The notes: generated by a model from the sequence alone, not told the origin. Counted from the first letter of the stretch, positions 16,674-27,184 are shown. The stretch: 64,000 nucleotides of DNA from Borreliella valaisiana VS116 (GCF_000170955.2 NZ_ABCY02000001.1:434001-498000); one strand, 5' to 3'. Numbers and translations are program-made.

Positions 16674-17426
16674 ATGAAAATAATATCTGTAATCAATCAA
16701 AAAGGAGGCGTAGGAAAAACCACAAGCGCCATTAATATTTCTTATTCAATGACCCTGCTTGATAAAAAAATTCTTCTAATAGATATTGATTCACAAGGAA
16801 ACTCTACTAGCGGCACAAATATCTCAGAACATATAGCCGAAAACTCAAGTTATGAACTTATTAATAAAAAAATAAAGGTCAAGCCTTTAAATCATTTCAA
16901 ATTAGACATAATTCCATCTAGTATTAAATTAGCTTTACTAGAAAAAGAATTAATAAATGAACTTTCAAGAGAAAATTTTTTAAAAAATGCATTAACGCTA
17001 TATAAAAAAGATAAATATGATTTTATTATTATAGACTGCCCTCCTACACTTTCAATATTGACTATAAATGCTCTTATTGCAAGCAATTGTTTGCTAATAC
17101 CAATCGAAACAGAATTTTTTGCATTTGAAGGTATAAATCAACTAATAGATACAATAAATACCGTAAAGCAAATAAATAAAAATTTAGAGATTACAGGTGT
17201 TTTTATAAACAAATACGATATAAGAAACAAAAGTAAAGAAAAATATGTAAGCTCGTTAAAAAAAGTATTTAAAGAAAAACTTTTAAATACAAAAATAAGG
17301 AAAAATATAACCATTTCAAAATCTCAAGAAGCAAAAATGCCTGTATATGAATATGATAAAGAAAGTAATGCTGCAAAAGATTTCTTAGAGCTCTCAAAAG
17401 AGATAATAAACAAAATTAAGGAATAA
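16674..17426 (+). CDS. parA: Chromosome-partition ATPase ParA
   Basis: A 250-residue deviant-Walker ATPase. Motifs: KGGVGKTTSAIN (residues 10-21) with the signature lysine, ILLIDIDSQGNSTSG, and FIIIDCPPTLSILTINAL (about 117-134). It binds nucleoid DNA in the ATP form and moves partition complexes. It is followed after 2 nt by the parZ-like gene, with parB in the opposite orientation 1 kb away. This parA-X-...-parB layout resembles Borrelia plasmid partition loci more than the usual bacterial parAB operon. It is preceded by a GAGAAAAT-type weak ribosome-binding site. Confidence 0.95.
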   Translation: MKIISVINQKGGVGKTTSAINISYSMTLLDKKILLIDIDSQGNSTSGTNISEHIAENSSYELINKKIKVKPLNHFKLDIIPSSIKLALLEKELINELSRENFLKNALTLYKKDKYDFIIIDCPPTLSILTINALIASNCLLIPIETEFFAFEGINQLIDTINTVKQINKNLEITGVFINKYDIRNKSKEKYVSSLKKVFKEKLLNTKIRKNITISKSQEAKMPVYEYDKESNAAKDFLELSKEIINKIKE

Positions 17427-17428
17427 CT

Positions 17429-18148
17429 ATGTCTGATAATCTAGAAACTTTAATGTTTCTAATGGGGAAAAAATTAGAAACATCTTTAAATAATTCAGAA
17501 AATATCGAAAAAAAAGAAATTATTTCAATTGAAAGAAAAAATTTTGACTACACTAAACTAGATAAAGATATTTCTGATTTTTTAAAAACAAAGCAATATG
17601 AAATTTTCAATATCTTTAATAATACTTATACAAAAATTGGAAAGATACTTAAAGAAACCCAAGATAAATTAAAAGGAAATAATCAATATAACGGACTTTT
17701 TTATCAGTGGTTCAAAAGTATGGGATTTAAAAAAGACAAGGTTTACGCTTTAATATCAAGATATAATTTGCTTATCGAAAATTCCGACAAGCAGCTCACT
17801 ATAGAAAAACTACCATTATCATTATCATATGAAATATCCAAAAAATCTTGCCCCTCCATTTTAAAAACCGAAGTTCTAAACGGCAAAATAAATTCTTTAA
17901 AAGAATTTAAAATTGTTTATAAAAAAAGTTTTGATTTAAAGGATAAACATACACGAAAATCATTACTTAATAAAGACAAAAAATATGAAAACGATATAAA
18001 AGAAGCTTTGGATTTCATATTAAAAAATATAAAAGAATTTAAAAATATTGAATTTAACAAATTAAACCAAGAAAACCTAAAATTATTTTTTTATTCTATT
18101 TTGGAAATAAAGAAAAAGATAAAATATATTAAAAATAATTCTATCTAA
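17429..18148 (+). CDS. parZ: ParZ-type partition protein (plasmid-partition-like)
   Basis: 239 residues, lysine- and asparagine-rich, starting 2 nt after parA and so translationally coupled to it. The middle (about 45-150: SDFLKTKQYEIFNIFNNTYT ... FYQWFKSMGFKKDKVYALI) resembles the Borrelia plasmid partition families found next to plasmid parA genes and probably includes a DNA-binding helix-turn-helix. From memory, work on B. burgdorferi chromosome segregation named the protein in this position ParZ, a centromere-binding partner of ParA. That identity rests on context and recollection; no ParB motif is visible. Confidence 0.75.
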   Translation: MSDNLETLMFLMGKKLETSLNNSENIEKKEIISIERKNFDYTKLDKDISDFLKTKQYEIFNIFNNTYTKIGKILKETQDKLKGNNQYNGLFYQWFKSMGFKKDKVYALISRYNLLIENSDKQLTIEKLPLSLSYEISKKSCPSILKTEVLNGKINSLKEFKIVYKKSFDLKDKHTRKSLLNKDKKYENDIKEALDFILKNIKEFKNIEFNKLNQENLKLFFYSILEIKKKIKYIKNNSI

Positions 18149-18290
18149 ATGTACAACCACACTAATAAGTATAAATACTACATATATTATTATTCTTTTT
18201 GCAAATATTAGATTGTTTTCTTACTTTTAAATTTAACTATAAATAACAAAATATAAACCTTGCCCTTCATTTAAAGCTTAAGATTTATTT

Positions 18291-18407
18291 ATGAAAACCA
18301 AACAATATAAAAATAAGCTTAAAAAATTTATACATTATGACAAATACTTAAAAATAAAAACCCTCATAAAATTAAGAAAAGATATTTTTACAATATTTAA
18401 ATTATAA
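18291..18407 (+). CDS. Possible 38-residue lysine-rich peptide
   Basis: An ATG frame encoding a very basic peptide (MKTKQYKNKLKKFIHYDKYL ...) ends just before the convergent parB stop. There is no ribosome-binding site worth the name, and A+T-rich DNA easily gives such frames. A small gene may be annotated in this gap in reference genomes. I list it only as a candidate; the rest of 18149-18414 shows nothing. Confidence 0.25.
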   Translation: MKTKQYKNKLKKFIHYDKYLKIKTLIKLRKDIFTIFKL

Positions 18408-18414
18408 AAATAAT

Positions 18415-19197
18415 TTATCCAATATGGCCAAAAAAGGAAACAATCCTTCTTAAATCACCCGCTGTAAAATACTCTATCTCTATCTTCCCTTTATCTTGAT
18501 TCCCTTTAATATCTATTTTTGTTTGGATTTTATCAAATAAAAATTCTTTTATATTACTCAAAAAAGGATCTTGTTCTAGTTCCCTTTTTTTTACTATAGA
18601 TTTATAAAAATTTTTAACATATTTTTCTGCATCTCTTACAGAAAATTTTTTTTTCAATATCATTAAATAAAGATTATACCTATCTTGTTTATCTTTTAAG
18701 GATAAAATAACTTTCGCATGCCCAAAAGAAATTTCTTTTCTATGCACTGCATTCAATATTTCTTGATCAAGATCTAAGATCCTAACCAAATTTGAAATAT
18801 AGGCTCTACTTTTGCCAATTTTTTCAGACAAATCTTTTTGAGTTAAAGAATATTTATTCATTACATTTTTATAGGCATAGGCTTCCTCAACGGGCGTAAA
18901 ATTTTCTCTTTGAATATTTTCAACCAAAGGCATAAAATCTCTATAAGATTCTTTAATATCAACTTCTATAACAGGAATATTTGTCATCTGAATAAGTTTA
19001 GCGGCCCTAAACCTTCTTTCTCCTACTATTATTTTATATCTCTCATTTTCTTTACAAACAATTATGGGTTGTAAAATTCCATTTTCTTTTATCGAAATAC
19101 TTAACTCTTCTAATTCAACAAGACTAACAGATTTTCTTGGCTGATCATTATCAATATCTAAAAGTTGAATATCTATCATTTTAAAAACTCCATCCAT
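18415..19197 (-). CDS. parB: Chromosome-partition protein ParB
   Basis: 260 residues with the ParB/Spo0J layout. The CTP-binding N-domain has the GERRFRAA motif (about 54-61, IIVGERRFRAAKLIQMTNIP) and ENIQRENFTPVEEAYAY. A helix-turn-helix follows (LTQKDLSEKIGKSRAYISNL, about 109-128), then a C-terminal dimerisation region. A GGAGG lies 10 nt before the ATG at 19197. A second in-frame ATG six codons later, behind GATGGAG, is also possible. A parS-like palindrome lies 74 bp upstream, between this gene and gyrA. Confidence 0.95.
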   Translation of the reverse strand: MDGVFKMIDIQLLDIDNDQPRKSVSLVELEELSISIKENGILQPIIVCKENERYKIIVGERRFRAAKLIQMTNIPVIEVDIKESYRDFMPLVENIQRENFTPVEEAYAYKNVMNKYSLTQKDLSEKIGKSRAYISNLVRILDLDQEILNAVHRKEISFGHAKVILSLKDKQDRYNLYLMILKKKFSVRDAEKYVKNFYKSIVKKRELEQDPFLSNIKEFLFDKIQTKIDIKGNQDKGKIEIEYFTAGDLRRIVSFFGHIG

Positions 19198-19270
19198 ATT
19201 ATCAGAACCTCCTACAACACAAAATTTTACCAGTTTATAATATTGAATTACAATTTAAGAATAAAAAAAA

Positions 19271-19296
19271 AAGAATGTTCCACGTGGAACATTCTT
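19271..19296. promoter_or_regulatory. parS-like centromere site
   Basis: A perfect 26-bp palindrome whose core TGTTCCACGTGGAACA (19276-19291) differs from the B. subtilis consensus TGTTTCACGTGAAACA by one symmetric base change per half. It sits between gyrA and parB, about 6 kb from the likely origin, as expected for parS. As RNA it could also fold as a gyrA terminator, but no U-run follows on the minus strand. Confidence 0.9.
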
Positions 19297-19316
19297 AAAT
19301 AAGAAAAACCAATTCT

Positions 19317-21749
19317 TTATTTAATAAATTTTGAAACAGAAATCAAACTATCATTATCAAGAAATAATACTTGAATTCCTCTAGCATCTTTGCCTTGTTC
19401 AGATACTTTTCCAGCTACTGTTCTTAAAGCTTTTGAACGTTTACTTACAAGCAAAATTTCATCATTCTCTGAAACTGCTATAGCATCAACAACACTACCC
19501 GCTTTTTTATCAGATTTTTTATAACTAGTATAACCAGTGGCTCCTCTTTTAAGCTCAGATATTTTAGAAATGCTCAATCTTTTTCCATATCCATTCTCAG
19601 AAATAATCAAAAGATAAGGATTTTCTCTAACTGCCAAAACTTTAACAAACAAATCTCCTTCTTTTAATTTCATTCCACAAACACCCTGGGTACCCCTATT
19701 AGTAAGCCTAACATCTCTTGAATTAAATATAAATGCACTACCCTTTTTAGAAATACAAATTACTTTTTCATCCTTAAAAACAATCTCTGCACTTGTAACA
19801 AAATCTTTATCATTAAGTTTAATAACAATAACACCTCGTGACTTTACTGTTTTAAAATCTGTAGATTCAAATCTAGCTATCTTTCCACTTGCAGTTGTAA
19901 GCAATAAATAAGCATCATCAGTAAAATCCTTACTATTCTTAATAGTTAATATTTCTTCCCGATCTCCCAAATTAATAAGCTCACTAATATTTTGACCTTT
20001 TGAAGCTCTTGAAGAATCTTTTATTTCATAAGCATTAATTAAATAAAGCTTCCCTTCATTTGAAATCATAAACAAATAATCATGGGTATTGACACACAAA
20101 GCAATAACAATCTCATCTCCATCATTAAGATCAAAAGAACTGAGACCTTTTCCTCCCGTACCTTGCAATTTATACTCATTTTGTGAAAGTCTTTTAAGGA
20201 AACCTTTCTTTGTAAGCATAACAACAATATTTTCTTTTTGCATTAAATCCGACATACTAGTTTTTAAAACCTCCTCATCATAAATTATTTTAGTTCGACG
20301 TTCATCGCCAAATTTCAAACCTAAATTTATAGTTTCTTCTCTTATAATATTAATAATCCTTGCTGGATTCAAGAGAATATTTTCATAATCTTTTATTAAG
20401 CTTAAAAGTACATTAAACTCATCTTCAAGCTTAAAAATCTCAAGAGCTGTAAGTTTTTGCAATTTCATATCAAGAACTGAATTGGCCTGAATCTCCGAAA
20501 GGCCAAAATTTGCAACAAGTCTTTCCTTTGCATCTTTTGCTAATTTAGATGATTTAATAATCTTAATAATCTCATCTATATTATTTAAAGCAATATTTAA
20601 TCCCTCAAGAACATGTGCTTTATCTTTTGCCTTCCTCAAGTCAAACTCAACACGTCTTTCAATAATATTTTTTCTATGCTCAATAAATTCAAATAATAAT
20701 TCTTCCAAATTCAACTGTTTGGGGATACCATTAACAAGAGCCAAATTATTTATACTAAAATGCTTTTTAAATTCAGTATATTCATAAAGTAAATTCATAA
20801 TAACATGGGGATCAAACCCTCTTTTAACTTCAAGAACTATTCTAATGCCTTCTCTATCAGACTCATCCCTTATATCTAAAAGTCCTTCTAGCTTTTCTTC
20901 TTTTGCCAAAAACGCAACTTTCATAAGAAGTGCAGATTTATTTACTGTATAAGGTATTTCTGTAACAATTATAGCTTTTTTATCTTCTGTTCTTTCTTCA
21001 ATATGATATCTTGCCCTAATAACAACACTTCCCTTACCAGTTTTGTATGCTTTAATTAAATTATCATTGTAAACGATCTCACCAAAAGTTGGAAAATCGG
21101 GGCCTTTAACTATCTTGAGCAAATCAAATATAGAAGCATTCTCATTGTCCAACATATAAACGATAGCATCACAAATTTCTCTTAAATTGTGAGGTGCCAT
21201 ATTAGTAGCCATTCCAACAGCAATTCCACTAGAGCCATTTACCAAAAGAAATGGAAATGATGAAGGCATAATCTCGGGCTCAGTTAAAGAATCATCATAA
21301 TTAGGCTTAAAATTAACAGTCTCTTTATCTATATCCTTAACGATATATTCAGTTATTCTTTCCATTTTAGCTTCAGTATATCGCATAGCAGCAGGAGGAT
21401 CTCCGTCAATAGATCCAAAATTTCCCTGTCCACGTATTACAGGATATCTAAGTGAAAAATCTTGGGCAAGTCTTACAAGAGCATCATAAATTGATTGATC
21501 TCCATGAGGATGATATTTTCCAAGAACATCTCCCACTATTCTTCCGGCTTTTTTAAAAGCTTTATCAGAACGAAGTCCCATTTCATACATGGAATAAAGT
21601 ATTCTCCTATGAACTGGCTTAAGACCATCTCTTACATCTGGAAGAGCTCTAGAAACAATAACTGACATTGCATAATTCAAATAAGAAGTTTTTATTTCAT
21701 CTTCTATCTTAATATTTAATATTTGTTCTTTATTTTCTCCAACTGCCAT
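19317..21749 (-). CDS. gyrA: DNA gyrase subunit A
   Basis: 810 residues. It contains the breakage-reunion domain with catalytic Tyr124 (AAMRYTEAKM), GKYHPHGDQSIYDALV (residues 78-93), and a C-terminal beta-pinwheel with the GyrA box variant QGTGGKG (consensus QRRGGKG), supporting gyrase rather than topoisomerase IV. At the position of E. coli Ser83, a quinolone-binding residue, it has Gln85. gyrB lies 11 bp upstream on the same strand, so gyrB-gyrA form an operon. Confidence 0.98.
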   Translation of the reverse strand: MAVGENKEQILNIKIEDEIKTSYLNYAMSVIVSRALPDVRDGLKPVHRRILYSMYEMGLRSDKAFKKAGRIVGDVLGKYHPHGDQSIYDALVRLAQDFSLRYPVIRGQGNFGSIDGDPPAAMRYTEAKMERITEYIVKDIDKETVNFKPNYDDSLTEPEIMPSSFPFLLVNGSSGIAVGMATNMAPHNLREICDAIVYMLDNENASIFDLLKIVKGPDFPTFGEIVYNDNLIKAYKTGKGSVVIRARYHIEERTEDKKAIIVTEIPYTVNKSALLMKVAFLAKEEKLEGLLDIRDESDREGIRIVLEVKRGFDPHVIMNLLYEYTEFKKHFSINNLALVNGIPKQLNLEELLFEFIEHRKNIIERRVEFDLRKAKDKAHVLEGLNIALNNIDEIIKIIKSSKLAKDAKERLVANFGLSEIQANSVLDMKLQKLTALEIFKLEDEFNVLLSLIKDYENILLNPARIINIIREETINLGLKFGDERRTKIIYDEEVLKTSMSDLMQKENIVVMLTKKGFLKRLSQNEYKLQGTGGKGLSSFDLNDGDEIVIALCVNTHDYLFMISNEGKLYLINAYEIKDSSRASKGQNISELINLGDREEILTIKNSKDFTDDAYLLLTTASGKIARFESTDFKTVKSRGVIVIKLNDKDFVTSAEIVFKDEKVICISKKGSAFIFNSRDVRLTNRGTQGVCGMKLKEGDLFVKVLAVRENPYLLIISENGYGKRLSISKISELKRGATGYTSYKKSDKKAGSVVDAIAVSENDEILLVSKRSKALRTVAGKVSEQGKDARGIQVLFLDNDSLISVSKFIK

Positions 21750-21760
21750 TAACGCTCCAA

Positions 21761-23680
<1,920 letters not shown>

Positions 23681-23791
23681 TTAATCAAAATCTAGACATA
23701 GATAAATTCTACATTTAAAAAAATAATACCTACTACATACAAAGTAGCAAAAATTTTTTAAAACTCACAAACAATTTAGATAGAATTCTAG

Positions 23792-23818
23792 TTTAACATT
23801 ATACTATATAATGTTAAA
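23792..23818. promoter_or_regulatory. Inverted repeat in the gyrB-dnaA divergent promoter region
   Basis: Perfect 12-bp arms TTTAACATTATA and TATAATGTTAAA with a 3-nt centre CTA. Each arm carries TATAAT on one strand (plus 23807-23812, minus 23798-23803), so the element places a -10-like box for each direction within one palindrome, about 31 nt before dnaA. It could be an operator or overlapping divergent promoters. Confidence 0.6.
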
Positions 23819-23849
23819 AGTATAGTACTAAAACCAACAAGGACAAAAA

Positions 23850-25310
23850 ATGGAAAAATCAAAAAATATATGGAGCTTGATTTTAACAGAAATAAAAAAA
23901 GAACTCTCGGAAGAAGAGTTTTATGTTTGGTTTGAAAATTTGTGCTTTTTAGAATCAATAGGTGACAATATTCAAATATCTACTCCAAATTTATTTCACA
24001 AAAATCAAATAGAAAAAAGATTTACAAAAAAAATTAAAGAAATCCTTACAAAAAATGGTTATAATAACACAGTCATTGTATTTACAGATCAACCACCTAA
24101 ACCCTATTCAAGCAAACAAGAAAGCGAAAAAACAACTTTTAACGGAATTTTTCCAAATTTCGACAAGCTCAAAGGAAATACGCCCTCCTCTAAAGAACCA
24201 ATTCAAAGCATCAAAGATCATATAAAAATGTATATCAAAAAAGAAGAAGGGTCTACAAATTTTAAAAATCCCTTTCTTAAAAAAAGATATACATTTGAAA
24301 ATTTTATCATAGGACCAAATAATAAGCTTGCATACAACGCCAGCTTGTCAATCTCAAAAAATCCTGGAAAAAAATACAATCCGTGTTTAATTTATGGCGG
24401 AGTTGGACTTGGAAAAACACATTTGCTTCAAAGCATAGGAAACAAAACAGAAGAATTACATAATAATCTTAAAATATTATACGTTACTGCTGAAAATTTT
24501 TTAAATGAATTTGTAGAAAGCATAAAGACACATGAAACAAAAAAATTTAAAAAAAAATATAGATACTTAGACATGCTACTTATAGACGATATTCACGACT
24601 TACAAAAAAAAGAAGGCATACAAGAAGAGCTTTTCCACACATTTAATGCCCTTTATGAAGATAATAAACAATTAGTATTCACATGTGACCGACCCCCTTC
24701 TGAACTTACAAATTTTACAGATAGACTAAAAAACAGATTTACAAGAGGACTAAATGTTGATATATCAAAACCCAATTTTGAACTCAGAGTAGCCATTATT
24801 GAAAAAAAAGCAGAAGAGGATGGCATAAAGGTCCCTAAAAATATACTAAATTTGGTTGCCCAAAAAGTTACAACAAATGTAAGAGACCTTGAAGCTGCTG
24901 TAACAAAACTAAAAGCATATATAGATTTGGACAATATAGAAATTGACATTGATATTGTTGAAAAAATAATCAAAGAAATAATAATTTACGAAAAAGAAAC
25001 AACCAATGAACCAAACAATAAAATCAATATTGAAAATATAAAAAAAATACTCTTAAGAGAGCTAAAAATTGCACATAAAGACATTGAGGGACATAGTAAA
25101 AAACCAGAGATAACAAAAGCTAGACATATTTATGCGTACCTTTTGAGGAATTTTACAGAGCTATCAACAGTTGAAATTGGGAAAATTATTGGGGGAAAAA
25201 CCCATTCAACAGTGCTTTATTCAATAAATAAAATAGATAGAGACAGAAATAATGACAAAGAAATTAACAATTTAATCACAGAACTTATGAACAAAATAAA
25301 AAAAAATTAA
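23850..25310 (+). CDS. dnaA: Chromosomal replication initiator DnaA
   Basis: 486 residues. Domain I (1-90, WSLILTEIKKELSEEEFYVWFE), a low-complexity linker, AAA+ domain III with Walker A GGVGLGKTHLLQSIG (about 184-198), Walker B MLLIDDIHDL and sensor FTDRLKNRF, and domain IV with GHSKKPEITKARHIYAYLLR and GGKTHSTVLYSINKI. In E. coli the last block is GGRDHTTVLHACRKI; here Arg is Lys, the base-contacting Asp is Thr, and one Thr is Ser. It is transcribed toward the putative origin at its 3' end, on the lagging strand of the left replichore, and its lysine/asparagine-rich composition fits that. Confidence 0.97.
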   Translation: MEKSKNIWSLILTEIKKELSEEEFYVWFENLCFLESIGDNIQISTPNLFHKNQIEKRFTKKIKEILTKNGYNNTVIVFTDQPPKPYSSKQESEKTTFNGIFPNFDKLKGNTPSSKEPIQSIKDHIKMYIKKEEGSTNFKNPFLKKRYTFENFIIGPNNKLAYNASLSISKNPGKKYNPCLIYGGVGLGKTHLLQSIGNKTEELHNNLKILYVTAENFLNEFVESIKTHETKKFKKKYRYLDMLLIDDIHDLQKKEGIQEELFHTFNALYEDNKQLVFTCDRPPSELTNFTDRLKNRFTRGLNVDISKPNFELRVAIIEKKAEEDGIKVPKNILNLVAQKVTTNVRDLEAAVTKLKAYIDLDNIEIDIDIVEKIIKEIIIYEKETTNEPNNKINIENIKKILLRELKIAHKDIEGHSKKPEITKARHIYAYLLRNFTELSTVEIGKIIGGKTHSTVLYSINKIDRDRNNDKEINNLITELMNKIKKN

Positions 25311-25336
25311 ACCTAATTGAAAAATTCAAAATTCTT

Positions 25337-25475
25337 TTAAACAATTAAAACAAGTAATTATCAAAAATACAACAAAAAACTAACCTATAATTTAACAAGA
25401 TAATTCTTTATGTTACAAAACATTAAGTGCAATTAAACAATTAAACAGGGGCTTACTACTATTACTACTATATAT
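25337..25475. other. Probable chromosomal replication origin (oriC) with DnaA-trio-like element
   Basis: This is the intergenic region between dnaA and dnaN. Two related boxes TTAAACAATTAAAACA (25337-25352) and ATTAAACAATTAAACA (25432-25447) occur. The second abuts GGGG (25448-25451), then CTTACTACTATTACTACTA (25452-25470) and an AT-only stretch. The order box, G-cluster, TAC/TAT trinucleotides, AT-rich DNA matches the B. subtilis unwinding element, also located between dnaA and dnaN. Canonical TTATCCACA boxes are absent. Base composition of the + strand switches from A/C-rich to T/G-rich across this gap. Confidence 0.75.
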
Positions 25476-25540
25476 ATCTATAAAAAACAAAAATAAAAAC
25501 TTATAAAGATAAAATGTAATAAAATATAAAAGGAGGCTTC

Positions 25541-26701
25541 ATGCTAAATAACACATTTTTTATTTGCGAAACAAATCAAATTACAAGTGAGATAGAAAAA
25601 GCAAAGGGAATAATCTTGAACAGAAATATGAATGATATTTGGAGTGCATTGTTAATTGAAGTGAAAAAATCTAATCTCATAATTAAATCAACAGACAGAA
25701 ATATATTTTTTGAAAGTACAATTCCAATTATTTCAGAGACAGATTTTAAGGTATTAATTAATGCCTCAAATTTTTATGATGCAGTAAAAGCATTTAGTTT
25801 ATATAAGAAAATTAAAATAGTTTTTAATGAGGATAACAGTAAATTGGAAATTATGGGAGAATTAAAAGACGAAAAAGAAGAAGAATACTTAGACCACTTG
25901 AAAGAACCTACTTTTTCATATGAAGAAATAGAGAATTACAATTATGATATGATTAATGAGGATTACACTTTTGAAATCGAAGTAAAACAAAAATCTCTTA
26001 AAAAAGTAATAAGCCGAATAGCTTTTTCAGCGCATTTTGATGAATCCAAGAATGTATTAAATGGTGTGTATTTTACAAAAGATGAAGATTCTAAATTATT
26101 GCTTGTTTCTACTAATGGACACAGAATGTCTATTTGTAAAACAGAAGTCATAATTGAAGAAGCTGTTAATTTTATAGTTCCTGTAAAAATATTTAATTTT
26201 TTAAAACATCTTATGTCAGGAGAAGGTGTAGTTAAAATAAAATCTTCGGATAAAAAATTTTATGTTGAATTTGATAATTATAAAATAGCTTGTAGTTTGA
26301 TTATTGGCAATTATCCTGATTATAAAAGCATTATACCTAAAGAACAAAAAAATAAATCTTTGGTTTCGTTAAGCATTTTAAAAGATAGGCTTGCAAGAGT
26401 TAATTTATATGTTGACAAGTCAAGAAAGTTAGTTTTAACTTTCTCTGAGCTTCAATTAAAACTTCTTGGAGAAGATTTAATTACTGGGAGAAAAGGTGAA
26501 TTTTTTATTAAAAATCCGAACTATGTGTATGATGGGTCAGATGAAATTATGGCTATTAATATTTCATATTTTGTTGAAGCTATTAGTGTTTTTGAAACTT
26601 CAAAGATAGAAATACAATTTAATTCAGGAAATGTATTAAAATTGAGTGAACCTGAAAATTTTGATTTTACTCACTTGATAATGCCGATGTCTTTGGGTTA
26701 A
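25541..26701 (+). CDS. dnaN: DNA polymerase III beta subunit (sliding clamp)
   Basis: 386 residues with the three-domain clamp layout: AKGIILNRNMNDIWSALLIE in domain I, VISRIAFSAHFDESKNVLNGVYF and LLVSTNGHRMSICKTE in domain II, and the C-terminal ending FDFTHLIMPMSL, which resembles the YLIMPMR hydrophobic-pocket end of the family. It encircles DNA and tethers polymerase III. A strong AAAGGAGG lies 7 nt before the ATG. It is the first leading-strand gene of the right replichore, and its Phe/Val/Leu-rich codon use (T/G-rich) contrasts with dnaA. Confidence 0.97.
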   Translation: MLNNTFFICETNQITSEIEKAKGIILNRNMNDIWSALLIEVKKSNLIIKSTDRNIFFESTIPIISETDFKVLINASNFYDAVKAFSLYKKIKIVFNEDNSKLEIMGELKDEKEEEYLDHLKEPTFSYEEIENYNYDMINEDYTFEIEVKQKSLKKVISRIAFSAHFDESKNVLNGVYFTKDEDSKLLLVSTNGHRMSICKTEVIIEEAVNFIVPVKIFNFLKHLMSGEGVVKIKSSDKKFYVEFDNYKIACSLIIGNYPDYKSIIPKEQKNKSLVSLSILKDRLARVNLYVDKSRKLVLTFSELQLKLLGEDLITGRKGEFFIKNPNYVYDGSDEIMAINISYFVEAISVFETSKIEIQFNSGNVLKLSEPENFDFTHLIMPMSLG

Positions 26702-26793
26702 AGTGAATTATTAATGTGATTTTTGAATACTAAAATAAGCTTTTCTAAAGTCTATTCAATATTGTTTTTTGCGTTGAGGTATAAAAAATTACT

Positions 26794-27093
26794 ATGAATG
26801 ATTCTGCTTTTAAAAAAATAGGGAATGTTCTTAAGGATTATTTAGAATCTAATTTGTTTGCCAATAAAAAAATAAGTTCAAAATTATTGATTGCTAATAA
26901 ATGGAATCAGATTTTTGAGACATTATCAGACGACGTTAAATTTTTAGATTTTAAAAGTGAACAAGTTCTTTTTATTGAGGTAAGTAATTCAAGTATTTTG
27001 TATAGCATATCAATCAACAAGTCAAAGATAATACACTCAATAAAAGAATTAACAGGGATTAAAATAATAGATATAAAGGTTTTAGTAAAGTAA
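26794..27093 (+). CDS. DUF721 (DciA-like) protein
   Basis: 99 residues fitting the DUF721 pattern: an N-terminal helical stretch, a middle NKWNQIFETLSDDVKFLDFK (compare W..vvG......t.p..l..g.L in the family), and QVLFIEVSNSSILYSISINK followed by a short C-terminal helix. DciA proteins of this family load the replicative helicase in bacteria without DnaC/DnaI. The position after dnaN, with recF absent, matches the dnaA-dnaN-(recF)-DUF721 order in many genomes. I assign the family with fair confidence; the helicase-loading role is inferred. Confidence 0.75.
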   Translation: MNDSAFKKIGNVLKDYLESNLFANKKISSKLLIANKWNQIFETLSDDVKFLDFKSEQVLFIEVSNSSILYSISINKSKIIHSIKELTGIKIIDIKVLVK

Positions 27094-27184
27094 TTATTAT
27101 TGACAATCGCATTTATATGCTATACCATGGTAGTGTTCAATTTGTAGCTTAGTAGCGGGAAATTGTTTTTAATGGAGGAGCGTT

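Noticed and set aside
19271..19296. Considered a rho-independent terminator for gyrA
   Set aside because: No U-run follows on the minus strand, and the core is one symmetric change per half from the parS consensus.
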